Source of the DNA: Acidithiobacillus ferrianus
GTDB taxonomy: Bacteria > Pseudomonadota > Gammaproteobacteria > Acidithiobacillales > Acidithiobacillaceae
Length of the DNA: 64,000 nt
Assembly: GCF_010378095.1 (NCBI RefSeq)
Contig: NZ_WNJL01000037.1
Span: 372,001 to 436,000 of the forward strand
Reading direction: 5' to 3'
Each line of letters begins with the position of its first letter. Position 1 is the stretch's first letter. The translations under genes and the position numbers were made by a program. The notes beneath the pieces are model-generated. The model was not told the origin of the DNA. It worked only from the letters and a program-made list of their open reading frames with translations, and searched no databases. This document shows, piece after piece, positions 19,960-27,269 of the stretch.

Positions 19960-20385
19960 GTGGTCACAAATACTTTTCAAGTCTTTACTGACAAAAATAT
20001 CGAGCCCATGGAACTTGCAAACTTGATGGCTTCCGTAAGTTGGGGAGCCGAAAACGCTTATGATAGCCAGGCAATTAGACAGTCTCTTTCCGCCTATCCT
20101 TTTATTGCCCATTGCAGAGAGTCCACTGGCCTACTCATCGGTTACGTGAGCGCATTTAGTGACGGTGCTTTTTCTACCTTTGTCGGAGAATTAGTTGTCC
20201 GGCCTGAATTTCAGCGCAATGGTATCGGCACTCAATTGCTTAGCCTTGTTGTTGATCGATATTCCGATATTCCTGTTTACGCCACGCCTTTCGAAGACAC
20301 TCAAGAATTTTTCCTGGAACGGGGCTTTCGGGTTCCAAAGTGTGCCATGTTTGTTGTTTCGAAACGCAATGCTCTACCAGCCTAG
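19960..20385 (+). CDS. GNAT-family N-acetyltransferase
   Basis: A GCN5-related acetyltransferase, probably 141 residues. The acetyl-CoA site reads GELVVRPEFQRNGIGTQLLSLVVD, the classic V.P..Q..GIG..L motif, and DTQEFFLERGFRV is the usual C-terminal strand-helix. I use GTG 19960 because AGGAGG lies at 19949-19954; an in-frame ATG at 19897 falls inside the candidate attC site and is less likely. The acceptor substrate is unknown. Confidence 0.8.
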   Translation: MVTNTFQVFTDKNIEPMELANLMASVSWGAENAYDSQAIRQSLSAYPFIAHCRESTGLLIGYVSAFSDGAFSTFVGELVVRPEFQRNGIGTQLLSLVVDRYSDIPVYATPFEDTQEFFLERGFRVPKCAMFVVSKRNALPA

Positions 20386-20421
20386 CATTTCCATAAGCTA
20401 GTCGGTTATGTCAGACGTTAG
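20379..20421 (+). repeat. Possible attC-like recombination site A4 (truncated)
   Basis: Runs from the GNAT stop region (GCCTAGC) to CAGACGTTAGCAAC. Both ends match site A3, but the site is short (about 43 bp), and the IS110 relic begins immediately to its right. That position fits the known habit of some IS1111/IS110 elements of inserting in attC sites. Confidence 0.35.
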
Positions 20422-20810
20422 CAACTGTGTTGAAAGTCGACATGAGGATTCCAAGGGGTACGATGCTTAAGCATGGAATTCATGATGACCAGCAGCTTCC
20501 GCATGCAGGCAGTCAGGGCCACTTTGGCCGGTTTGCCCTGGCTGCGCAGGCGTTGGTAAACTCGCGCACCTGCCGTGGATTCACCACGGCCACCGCCAGA
20601 GCTTGCGCGGCGAACGCACCGACAAGCGCGGTTTCGAGTCCGCCCGTCGCCTCCATGACAATAGCGTGGGCGGCTGTTCAAGCAAGCGTTTGACCAACCC
20701 GGAATGGCTTCGCCCGAGTGTTCCACCCGCAGCGTCTGGTCGGTCAGCCAGGCAATGTCCAGCCAGCCCTTGGAGACATCAATTCCGACAAACGATGCAT
20801 GTGTGTTCAT
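20418..20810 (-). pseudogene. IS110-family transposase relic
   Basis: Only the two ends of a DEDD transposase of about 310 residues remain. Reading leftward from 20810, MNTHASFVGIDVSKGWLDIAWL is the RuvC-like N-terminus with its first Asp. The region then degenerates, and SQGKPAKVALTACMRKLLVI plus a short tail corresponds to the extreme C-terminus. About 60 percent of the gene is missing, so it is inactive. It lies against a possible attC site and just upstream of the methyltransferase gene. Confidence 0.8.
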
Positions 20811-20830
20811 TATTAATGAGAGGTGTCGTG

Positions 20831-21625
20831 ATGAGTAAGTATCTATTGCAGGTTGGCGACAAGGGATTTGACAGACTCAAATTCATTAATGACATATTTG
20901 GTGAACACAGTAGGAATTTCCTGAGTCGAAGCGGCCTCAGGGAAGGGATGCGAGTTCTGGAACTTGGCTGTGGTACTGGGTCCATGACCACATGGATTGC
21001 TAATGTCGTCGGCAAGAATGGCCGAGTCATAGCATTGGATGCCAGTGAAAAGCAAATTAAAATAGCAAGAAACGCTATCGAAGAATCTGGGGTTGCGAAC
21101 GTTGAATTCATTTGCTCCATAGTAGAGGCACTAGAACTTCCCAGAGATTCTATTGACTTGGTTTATTCCAGACTATTATTGATGCATTTGAAAAATCCAG
21201 AGCTTGTTTTAAAAAGTATTAAAAAGCATCTAAAGGTTGGCGGCATTATTTGCTGCGAGGAACCTCATGCCAGTTCTTTGCTAACCACGCCTCCCAATGA
21301 GCGAATCGAAAGTCTGAACGCGATTTTTATTAAACTCGGCAAGCTTCAGGGGTTCGATTTTAATATCGGCGATAAATTGTTGCCTATGCTGAATGCGGCG
21401 GGCTATTCGATTTTACATGCTTGCTTTGTTCAGCCCGTTATCTCAATGGCCGATGCGACTGAATTCGTTCTAATGGGTGCTAAAGAAATGGCTCCTTTTG
21501 CCGTCCAGTGCGGGATGTTGAGTGAGGCAGAGACTCAGGATATGCTGCACGAAATGGCTACAAAAATTGATGCAGATTCCTATTACACGTTTCCAAGACA
21601 GGCCCAAGTCTCTGGGTACCGGTGA
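20831..21625 (+). CDS. Class I SAM-dependent methyltransferase
   Basis: A 264-residue methyltransferase with a Rossmann fold. Motif I is VLELGCGTGSMTTWIANVVG near residue 43, followed by GRVIALDASEKQIKIAR (motif II acidic residue) and SIDLVYSRLLLMHLKNP, then LKVGGIICCEEPH. The substrate is not indicated. ATG 20831 is used because homology begins just after it and AGAGGTGTCGTG precedes it; the frame is open into the IS110 relic. The gene is AT-rich, in keeping with the cassette-like zone. Confidence 0.85.
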   Translation: MSKYLLQVGDKGFDRLKFINDIFGEHSRNFLSRSGLREGMRVLELGCGTGSMTTWIANVVGKNGRVIALDASEKQIKIARNAIEESGVANVEFICSIVEALELPRDSIDLVYSRLLLMHLKNPELVLKSIKKHLKVGGIICCEEPHASSLLTTPPNERIESLNAIFIKLGKLQGFDFNIGDKLLPMLNAAGYSILHACFVQPVISMADATEFVLMGAKEMAPFAVQCGMLSEAETQDMLHEMATKIDADSYYTFPRQAQVSGYR

Positions 21626-21784
21626 TATCGTAATTGCCAAAATATATATCTGTGTGCTCGATGTGGTGAGCGCACTCTCAAGAAGTAATGTACAATTTGT
21701 TAATGTTAATGTGACCTGTGCTTCAAGGGCGTTTTTATAGAAACATGGTGTTCAAAACCACGGGAACGGCACGTGCTATGTCGA

Positions 21785-21810
21785 TATTTATTATGTTAGC
21801 CATATAGGGA
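21785..21810 (+). repeat. Possible attC right-half core A5
   Basis: ATTTATTATGTTAGCCATAT lies between the methyltransferase and the DUF4260-like gene. Only the right-core GTTAGCC resembles sites A2-A4; no convincing left half was found in the 160 bp before it. Confidence 0.25.
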
Positions 21811-21822
21811 GGACGTTCTCGC

Positions 21823-22044
21823 ATGACCTTTGAGTTCACTCACTTGTCCACTAATTGTGCGCGACTTTCGCCCAACAATGCGTTGTTCTCGGCCTTGACT
21901 CTTATCTGGTTTGTTCACATCGGCGTAGATAGGATGCTGGGTTATGGCCTAAAGTACCCGGAGGGATTCAAGGTAACCCATCTCGGCACCATTGGGACGA
22001 TGGGTGGCGAATCACGCGGCAGCTATTTACCTTGTGGAAAATAA
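21823..22044 (+). CDS. DUF4260-like protein, N-terminally truncated
   Basis: A 73-residue reading frame whose last two thirds (ALTLIWFVHIGVDRMLGYGL and KYPEGFKVTHLG) match the C-terminal half of the DUF4260 membrane proteins, which normally have about 115-120 residues and several membrane helices. The first 20 residues do not resemble the family, so this is probably a fragment fused to unrelated sequence. GGGAGG at 21809 could serve as a ribosome site. Probably non-functional. Confidence 0.55.
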   Translation: MTFEFTHLSTNCARLSPNNALFSALTLIWFVHIGVDRMLGYGLKYPEGFKVTHLGTIGTMGGESRGSYLPCGK

Positions 22045-22105
22045 AACGTCCTGACTCGAACAATTGGTCTGACCCTAATGTCGATAAAGAGGATTTCATC
22101 GCAAA

Positions 22106-22499
22106 ATGACAAAACATTTAATCGAACTGGTTATCAAAAAAGCTGACACTGCAATCGTCCAAGAAGATTTCAACACTTTAATTGACATCTACTCGGCTGA
22201 TGCGGTTCTGGTAGTAAAGCCCGGGATGAATGCCACAGGAAAGGTCCAGATTAGAAAAGCATTTGAAGCAATAGCGACACACTTCAATCACACTCTGCAT
22301 GTCGAGCAAGCTGGAATGAAGATATTTGGAAGCAGGTGACACTGCTTTGGTCATAGCTAAAACTGTAGTTTCCGCATCCAATATGCCTGCAACCGAAAGG
22401 AGTGCTATCTATGTTTTTAAGAAAATCGCCAACGGTGATTGGCTATGCCAAATTGATAACTCCTATGGGCATGAATTGCTATTGGGAGAAAAGCCCTAA
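22106..22499 (+). pseudogene. SnoaL/DUF4440-like protein, frameshifted
   Basis: The first 70 codons (MTKHLIELVIKKADTAIVQE onward, with FNTLIDIYSADAVLVVKPG) form the start of an NTF2-fold DUF4440 protein. The frame then breaks at a TTT run near 22323-22325. Removing one T restores a continuous reading through EAGDTALVIAKTVVSASN and YVFKKIANGDWLCQIDN to a stop at 22499. The result would be a normal 130-residue family member, so a single-base insertion has probably inactivated it. Confidence 0.7.
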
Positions 22500-22524
22500 T
22501 CCTGCACCCAATCGCAACAGCCCC

Positions 22525-23262
22525 ATGCGAGCCATTTCGGGTTTCATTTTTATCGCTGGGCTGACATTATCCACATGCGCTCTGGCTAATACGGTTAAAA
22601 CACCCAAAAAGCCAAAAATCTGGTCCGGGAGTGCCGCATTCGGATACTCCAGTGTCACGGGAACCTATCCGTCCTTGAGCCTCAATAGCAAGGATTGGCT
22701 GCGTTGGCAATATCGCCGTTGGGAAAACCGAACGCGCCTGAGCTACAACTATACGGCGGCGTCAACGGCCGTTTATGCCAACCGTCTCGTGTTGCAGAAC
22801 CAAACGCGATATTATTTCAAGCCGAAGGTTCACTATGTTTTCGGCGATATCCGGTATGACCGCAATCCATTCGACGGGTACTACTACCATCTGGCGGAAA
22901 TCATCGGCGAAGGCAACATCATCTCTCTCAACAAAACCATGTCCCTGGATTTCCAAGGCGGCGTCGGTGTTGAGGAAGACCATCCCATAGGCCTGAAATA
23001 TCAAACCAATCCAGCCGCGCGGTTGGCGGTGGAGTATGAGTGGCATTTGACCCCGCATGCGACATTTAAAGAAGATGTCACCGCGTTGTTATCCACAGCC
23101 AACAACAATACTTACGAATCGGTTACCAGTGTGCAAACCCGACTGTATGGGCCTTTAAGTTTGCAAATGTCGTATACCGCCACATACAATGAGCTCCCTG
23201 TGATAAGCTATTACAAAAAACTCAACACTATTACCGCGGCTGACTTGATGTACAAATTCTAG
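22525..23262 (+). CDS. DUF481 (YdiY-like) outer-membrane protein
   Basis: A 245-residue exported protein. MRAISGFIFIAGLTLSTCAL followed by ANT is a signal peptide, so I start at ATG 22525 rather than further upstream. The mature part is a beta-rich pattern with many alternating aromatic residues (RTRLSYNYTAASTAVYANRL, YVFGDIRYDRNPFDGYYYHL, GVGVEEDHPIG) and ends in Phe, as expected for an outer-membrane barrel of the DUF481/YdiY family. Function is unknown. It faces the same way as the cassette-like genes but is not flanked by an obvious attC. Confidence 0.75.
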   Translation: MRAISGFIFIAGLTLSTCALANTVKTPKKPKIWSGSAAFGYSSVTGTYPSLSLNSKDWLRWQYRRWENRTRLSYNYTAASTAVYANRLVLQNQTRYYFKPKVHYVFGDIRYDRNPFDGYYYHLAEIIGEGNIISLNKTMSLDFQGGVGVEEDHPIGLKYQTNPAARLAVEYEWHLTPHATFKEDVTALLSTANNNTYESVTSVQTRLYGPLSLQMSYTATYNELPVISYYKKLNTITAADLMYKF

Positions 23263-23434
23263 TAGCTGGAATTCAGGGAGATGGGGTGGACGAGGTGCTG
23301 GACCGTCGTCGCGGGAGGTAACACGGGGATTCCCACAGTGCTATAATCCGCCCAGGAGAAAGCGGGGTGTTCGACTATCGAGGGGCCCCTCCGTAGCTTC
23401 ACCGACGCATGTCGGTACAAGAGGAGTCATACCA

Positions 23435-23680
23435 TTGAGTACCGTGAATCTCACCGACGACGCCAAGGCAAGACTGCCCTACCATGTGGCGCGGGCCGTC
23501 CAGGGCGAGGAAATCATCATCCTCAGAGAAGGCGAGCCTGTGGCCCGGCTGGTGGGCATGGAGCCCGAGAGAAAACGCCGCCCGGTGGGCCTGGGTGCGG
23601 GACAGTTTCACATTCCGCCGGATTTCGACACCCTGGCCAGTGCTGAAATCCTCCGGTTGTTCGAAGGCCCGGCGGAGTGA
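23435..23680 (+). CDS. VapB/Phd-type antitoxin
   Basis: An 81-residue antitoxin. MSTVNLTDDAKARLPYHVAR, then GEEIIILREGEPVARLVGME, is the Phd/YefM-VapB pattern, and the C-terminal IPPDFDTLASAEILRLFEG is the part that would block the toxin. TTG 23435 is the likely start, with AGAGGAG at 23419-23425. A TATAAT box lies at 23342. The gene overlaps the GTG of the broken vapC toxin, so it is now an orphan antitoxin. Confidence 0.82.
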   Translation: MSTVNLTDDAKARLPYHVARAVQGEEIIILREGEPVARLVGMEPERKRRPVGLGAGQFHIPPDFDTLASAEILRLFEGPAE

Positions 23681-23885
23681 TTGTCGAGGAAATCCTGCTG
23701 GACACCAACGTGCTTATGCGATTTTCTCTTCGAGCCCGAGCGTTTGCCCGCGGATGTCATCAAGCGAATAGCCGACGGCAGAAATCGGGTATGGTTCAGC
23801 ATCCTGAGCCTCTGGGAAATCGCCATCAAGCAGGCCCTTCGGCGCGATGCGTTCGATTTCGCTCGTGAAAACGTCAAGGGCCCTC
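23677..23885 (+). pseudogene. VapC-type PIN toxin, frameshifted and truncated
   Basis: From GTG 23677 the frame reads VEEILLDTNVLMRF, the PIN-domain start with its first catalytic Asp. It then shifts at a TTTT run near 23722-23725 into LFEPERLPADVIKRIADGRN and VWFSILSLWEIAIKQALRRD, the second motif with its Glu. Coding stops at about 23885, where IS5 sequence begins, so the C-terminal acidic residues are gone. The toxin is therefore dead twice over. Confidence 0.8.
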
Positions 23886-24415
23886 CGCCAAGGCGCGGAC
23901 TGCGCCGCTGGGGCGGCAGGGATCGCTTGATCATGAGGGCATCCAGCACAGCTTCCCATTGTGAAACATCATGCCGGTTCGCTCCGGTCACGACGAGCGA
24001 TAACGGGACGCCACGACCGTCCACCAGTAAATGGCGCTTGCTGCCATTTTTTCCCCCGATCCGTTGGATTGGGGCCAACGCTTGACTGTGCCAGGGGGCT
24101 TTCATCATCGCCCCGTCGATGCTTTGCCAGCGCCAGGCAATGCCTTCAAAGTCATCATACTCGGCAAGACCCGCCTTCCATAAGGCTTCAAACAAGCCCG
24201 CTTTCTCCCACTCCAGGAACCGGGCATGAATCGCACTGGAACTGCCATTACGTACACGATGCCTTCAAAAACAAGCCGGGGCGCTTTGGGCTTGCGCCCG
24301 CCGCCGGCCTTGCGGGCGTAGGTCTTCCCAGGTGGCCGCTGACGTACAGGTATCAGCGGCTCTACACGCTTCCAGAACTCATCCGTGACTTCTCATGCCT
24401 TCGCTGTTGTCATCT
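23885..24415 (-). pseudogene. IS5-family transposase relic
   Basis: On the minus strand from about 24410, after an early in-frame TGA, the sequence reads VTDEFWKRVEPLIPVRQRPP and KAGGGRKPKAPRLVFEGIVYV (IS5 N-terminus). It is followed, after a deletion or frameshift near 24240, by LFEALWKAGLAEYDDFEGIA and IGGKNGSKRHLLVDGRGVPL, and ends near the PPQRRS block. The C-terminal DDE glutamate region is missing. The element has cut the vapC toxin gene. No intact terminal repeats were recognised. Confidence 0.78.
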
Positions 24416-24903
24416 TTACTCCACACGCGACCATTGCGCATGGAAGATGATTATGCTTTATTTGGCGTACGTGAGGCGGCAGATCAGGGCGGATTTTGAG
24501 TGTAACCGTGCGGCTCATGGGGCGGTTCCATTTTCCTGTTTTTGAGTGACAGATTCGGGAACGAATAATAATAGATTCGGGAACGCCCGGCGAACGATGA
24601 TCAGATCAGCATTCGCAGGATGGCGTTGATACGGATGGACAGCGTGCGGTGACGCTGCGCGGGCGAGCCCGCTTGCGCACCTGTTACCCCGCTTCGGCTT
24701 CGCCTTCGCCGCCCCTTCCAGGGGCTGATTGGGAATGGTTGGGATGGGAGCAAAGGCTGGCGTCCCATCCCGCTACGCGGGACCGGCCCTAAAGGGCCTT
24801 GTTAGCAGCCTCCCCGTGGCCTGCACATTACGTGACTAGACGCTATCTATTACCAATGTCCCACGCCTTACCCGCAAACCCCCCGCCTCGTGGACTACTC
24901 CCG
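24416..24903. other. Gene-free stretch
   Basis: About 490 bp with no convincing coding region. It has two copies of AGATTCGGGAACG (24550 and 24572 region) 23 bp apart, a CCCGCTACGCGGG palindrome near 24767, a GGCCCTAAAGGGCC palindrome near 24785 and a lone TTGTTAGCAGCC resembling an attC core at about 24799. It looks like debris of mobile elements; nothing functional can be assigned. Confidence 0.5.
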
Positions 24904-25143
24904 CTATGCGCTCATTTTTGCCAGCGCGTCGTGTAGCCGGTGCTCAGCCCTGTCCGAAAGTGTAACCGCCTCAAAGCAGTCCACCGGATACAGGTAATCT
25001 TCGCCGCTCTGATCAATGATTCTGATCATGCCGTGCTGGTCAGTGTCGCCTATGGTTTCATAGACGTGCCCAATGGTCACATCTTCACCGGACAAGTCGC
25101 CAAGCCCTTCCTTGTTGACGCAGACCACGAATTTCATAGCCAT
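24904..25143 (-). CDS. Conserved small protein (pair, second gene)
   Basis: A 79-residue protein starting MAMKFVVCVNKEGLGDLSGE and continuing HGMIRIIDQSGEDYLYPVDC. Similar small proteins with an N-terminal YVVC-N-EG-like start and a central R-I-D-SGEDYLYP block are widespread in bacteria without known function. Its start overlaps the stop of the preceding open frame by 10 bp, an arrangement consistent with a two-gene unit such as a toxin-antitoxin pair, but there is no direct evidence for that. Confidence 0.6.
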   Translation of the reverse strand: MAMKFVVCVNKEGLGDLSGEDVTIGHVYETIGDTDQHGMIRIIDQSGEDYLYPVDCFEAVTLSDRAEHRLHDALAKMSA

Positions 25144-25355
25144 CTTTTCACCTTCATTTTGACCTTGCCGATACCGTGTGCCTCATACCAATGTACTTCC
25201 GCCAGCGCTTGCCTACCATCGTTCAGGCCTATCATGGCAACGCCTTTCTTCTTTTTCCAGTTCCCGTCACCATGCCGCGCTCTGAGACCTGCCAACTCCC
25301 GGATGCCGGAACCGTCGGCGATGATCTCGACGTGCTGAATGGGTCCTAAATTGCA
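25134..25355 (-). pseudogene. Conserved small protein (pair, first gene), lacking its 5' end
   Basis: A 73-codon open stretch (GPIQHVEIIADGSGIRELAG, NWKKKKGVAMIGLNDGR, HWYEAHGIGKVKMKVKRWL) typical of a family usually about 75-100 residues long. A TAG at 25356 closes the frame upstream and no start codon lies near the N-terminus; the joining sequence at 25340-25360 is also the broken end of the integrase. It appears to have lost its start by rearrangement. The 3' end overlaps the next small gene. Confidence 0.55.
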
Positions 25356-25913
25356 CTATATATAGTATGTCAGGGTCTTCATCGGCGTGGCAGGCATCCA
25401 GCAGGCAATCCTCTTCATTACCCACAAGCCGCCGCTCCCGGTCCTGGGGTTACTGATCGCTTCCATGCCCCATTCCGTCTTAGCCACTTTGAACAGGTGA
25501 GAGAGCACCGCCAAGTGCAGGCGGATGGTGTTGCCGGATTTGCCCTCGGCTTCCATATCCTTGATCGCCTCAGCAACGTCCCACCCCCTGATGGCCGACA
25601 TGAACCGGCAGGAGATGGGCCGCCGGAGCCATTGCTACAACTTGAGTTCTTCGGGATGTCCATTTTTCTTGTGCGGGGTGACTTCGGACAAATACCGCTC
25701 GATGCACGCTTTCAGCGCAGTACTCTCCGACTCTGACCGATCACGCCAGAGGCCCCGCACCATTTCGCCCTCTATACTGGACGCGCATGCCTGGGCATCG
25801 GCTTTGGTGCGGAATACTTTGGTCTGGGATGGAAAGCCTTTTTTCCTGACTTTCGCTTGCCAGCCGATCCGGTTGCCATCTTGATCGATCTGCTCATAGA
25901 AGCCCGCCATCAA
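25356..25913 (-). pseudogene. Tyrosine recombinase (integrase) remnant
   Basis: The minus strand from ATG 25913 gives MAGFYEQIDQDGNRIGWQAK and FRTKADAQACASSIEGEMVR, the AP2-like arm-binding domain of tRNA-targeting integrases. A TAG at 25635-25637 interrupts codon 93 in frame. Beyond it the same frame continues as the SAM-like core-binding domain (FMSAIRGWDVAEAIKDMEAE, RLHLAVLSHLFKVAKTEWGM). It then frameshifts near 25440 and stops before the catalytic R..H-R-H-Y domain. It is therefore inactive. It faces away from the tRNA-Leu fragment to its right. Confidence 0.85.
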
Positions 25914-25929
25914 TCACCTCATTTTCCAG

Positions 25930-26011
25930 TGTCCAGAATTGTCCAGATGGGTTCCAGAAGGCTTGAAATGACCCGCCGAAACACCCCCGAAAACAGCCTC
26001 TATTGTCCAGA
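25930..26011. repeat. Three TGTCCAGA repeats, possible integrase arm sites
   Basis: TGTCCAGA occurs at 25930-25937, 25940-25947 and 26004-26011, between the integrase start and the tRNA-Leu core. Short direct repeats flanking an att core are typical of the arm-type sites bound by the N-terminal domain of tyrosine integrases. The role is inferred from position. Confidence 0.45.
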
Positions 26012-26043
26012 AAATGCAAATAGGCGCTTGAAGGGCAAAGGAA

Positions 26044-26070
26044 AAGGGCTTTTCGTGAGGAAAAGCCCTT
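26044..26070 (-). terminator. Hairpin downstream of the tRNA-Leu fragment
   Basis: AAGGGCTTTTC and GAAAAGCCCTT pair perfectly around a 5-base loop. Read on the minus strand the hairpin follows the tRNA CCA end by 11 bp and precedes a short T-rich run, as expected for a tRNA terminator. Confidence 0.6.
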
Positions 26071-26081
26071 ATATTTCAAGG

Positions 26082-26138
26082 TGGTGCCCAGGGCCGGACT
26101 CGAACCGGCACGGCATGAGCCGAGGGATTTTAAGTCCC
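26082..26138 (-). tRNA. 3' half of a tRNA-Leu(UAA) gene, att core
   Basis: On the minus strand this reads GGGACTTAAAATCCC (anticodon stem-loop, anticodon TAA), a long variable arm (TCGGCTCATGCCG), the T arm (GCCGGTTCGAGTCCGGC) and CCTGGGCACCA. The 5' half (acceptor strand, D arm) is absent, so it cannot make a tRNA. Such 3' fragments are att cores left or carried by elements that integrate in tRNA-Leu genes. Because the integrase lies on the CCA side while plasmid-type DNA lies on the other, the arrangement is that of attP or of a tandem junction. Confidence 0.8.
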
Positions 26139-26209
26139 TTCAAGTCCCCTTTTGCATCAACAAGATATACGAATACTAATAATAGAAACAGCGTGTTATG
26201 AGTTATGCC

Positions 26210-26380
26210 ATTCCCTGATATTCCCTGATATTCCCGTTCTCAGTGTGCTGCATTTGTGCTGCAAAATTTTGAGCAAGTGAGCAAGTGAGCAAGCGGGTGC
26301 CGGCCAGTTACCTCCACCGTCTTATCCACAACCTTATCCACAGCCTGTCCACAGGTGAGCAAGGCTCTATCGCAGAGCCT
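26210..26380 (+). other. Origin-like region: iterons and DnaA boxes
   Basis: Within 170 bp there are two copies of ATTCCCTGAT followed by a partial third (26210-26236), four 8-mers GAGCAAGN (26271, 26279, 26287, 26357), two perfect DnaA boxes TTATCCACA (26322-26330, 26334-26342) and a near match TGTCCACA (26346-26353). A hairpin AAGGCTCT/AGAGCCTT follows at about 26361-26379. AT-rich sequence lies just left. These are the usual parts of an iteron-type plasmid origin, and a replication operon follows on the plus strand. An open frame across it (26285-26563) is probably not a gene. Confidence 0.6.
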
Positions 26381-26657
26381 TGCGATGGAGCGCACTCAGA
26401 GGGAAAAAGGCGGGGAAAAGGATACCGAAGAACCACCGCAAGCCTTTATTTTTTCCTATTGTCATTAGGGCTATACAGTTTGTCAAGTGGGCAGGTAACT
26501 GAAACGATTGAAGAAATGCTTGACGCGGGGTGGGGAGTGAGCTATTCTGCAGACAAGCAGTAAGTGGTCCTCCTTGTGCACGTGCCCCTCCGGGTGGCAC
26601 GGCTGCGTTTCTAAGGAAAGGAGGGGTGAAAAACGTAGTATACAAAGGAGATACATC

Positions 26658-27269
26658 ATGTTGATTTCCAAATTTTTCGGCTGGGGAAGATATGTTGATC
26701 CGCAGCTCCGGGCAGAAGAGGAAGACGCCATGGTTGCCGAATTCGACCTGGTGGACCAAGGCTTGCCGGTTCCAAACTCGGTGAAAAACAAGGTAAAAAA
26801 CCTTGAGGCCGCCGCCTGGAAGCAGGCGCGCGCGCGCATAATTCGCGCCCGCGCGGCTGAGTTTGGCTTTCAGATTGTCCCCAGACGGGTTGCCCCGCGC
26901 GTGCGCCGCACTCGTCAGCGCGGCGCGGGCACCCGGTCATCACGCGCATCAGGAGATTCTAATGATGCTGCAGACCCAGAACCCCCGCGAGGAACATTAC
27001 TCAGTCTAAATCTATACGATCAGGCCGCCTTGGCCGATCTCCTCCGTGTCAGCAAGAAAACCCTTCAAAATCAATACAGTGCAGCACCCTACACGCTCCC
27101 AAGCGCCATCCAGATCCCCGGCGCCCGTGGTCCGCGCTGGACCCCAGAAGCGGTTGAGGAATGGCTCTCTGAGCGCCCCCGGCACACCCCTAAACCCGCT
27201 GTAGTCGCGCCTCGCCGGAAGGTTGGCCGCCCAAGAATTGCTTCAGCAATCAAGGTGGTGCAATCATGA
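26658..27269 (+). CDS. HTH DNA-binding protein of the replication operon
   Basis: A 203-residue basic protein. The N-terminal half is helical with an Arg-rich patch (RVAPRVRRTRQRGAG near residue 82). The C-terminal half has a helix-turn-helix of the MerR/excisionase type (YDQAALADLLRVSKKTLQNQ, then PGARGPRWTPEAVEEWLSER), which binds DNA with a winged turn. ATG 26658 follows AAAGGAG at 26644. It could be an iteron- or operator-binding regulator of replication. A GC hairpin (CGTGCC/GGCACG, about 26580-26600) in the leader may be regulatory. It overlaps the next gene by 4 bp. Confidence 0.65.
   Translation: MLISKFFGWGRYVDPQLRAEEEDAMVAEFDLVDQGLPVPNSVKNKVKNLEAAAWKQARARIIRARAAEFGFQIVPRRVAPRVRRTRQRGAGTRSSRASGDSNDAADPEPPRGTLLSLNLYDQAALADLLRVSKKTLQNQYSAAPYTLPSAIQIPGARGPRWTPEAVEEWLSERPRHTPKPAVVAPRRKVGRPRIASAIKVVQS

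Noticed and set aside
26285..26563. Plus-strand open frame over the DnaA boxes
   Set aside because: It has no ribosome site, its first half is translated iteron and DnaA-box sequence, and the protein shows no pattern; an origin is a better explanation.
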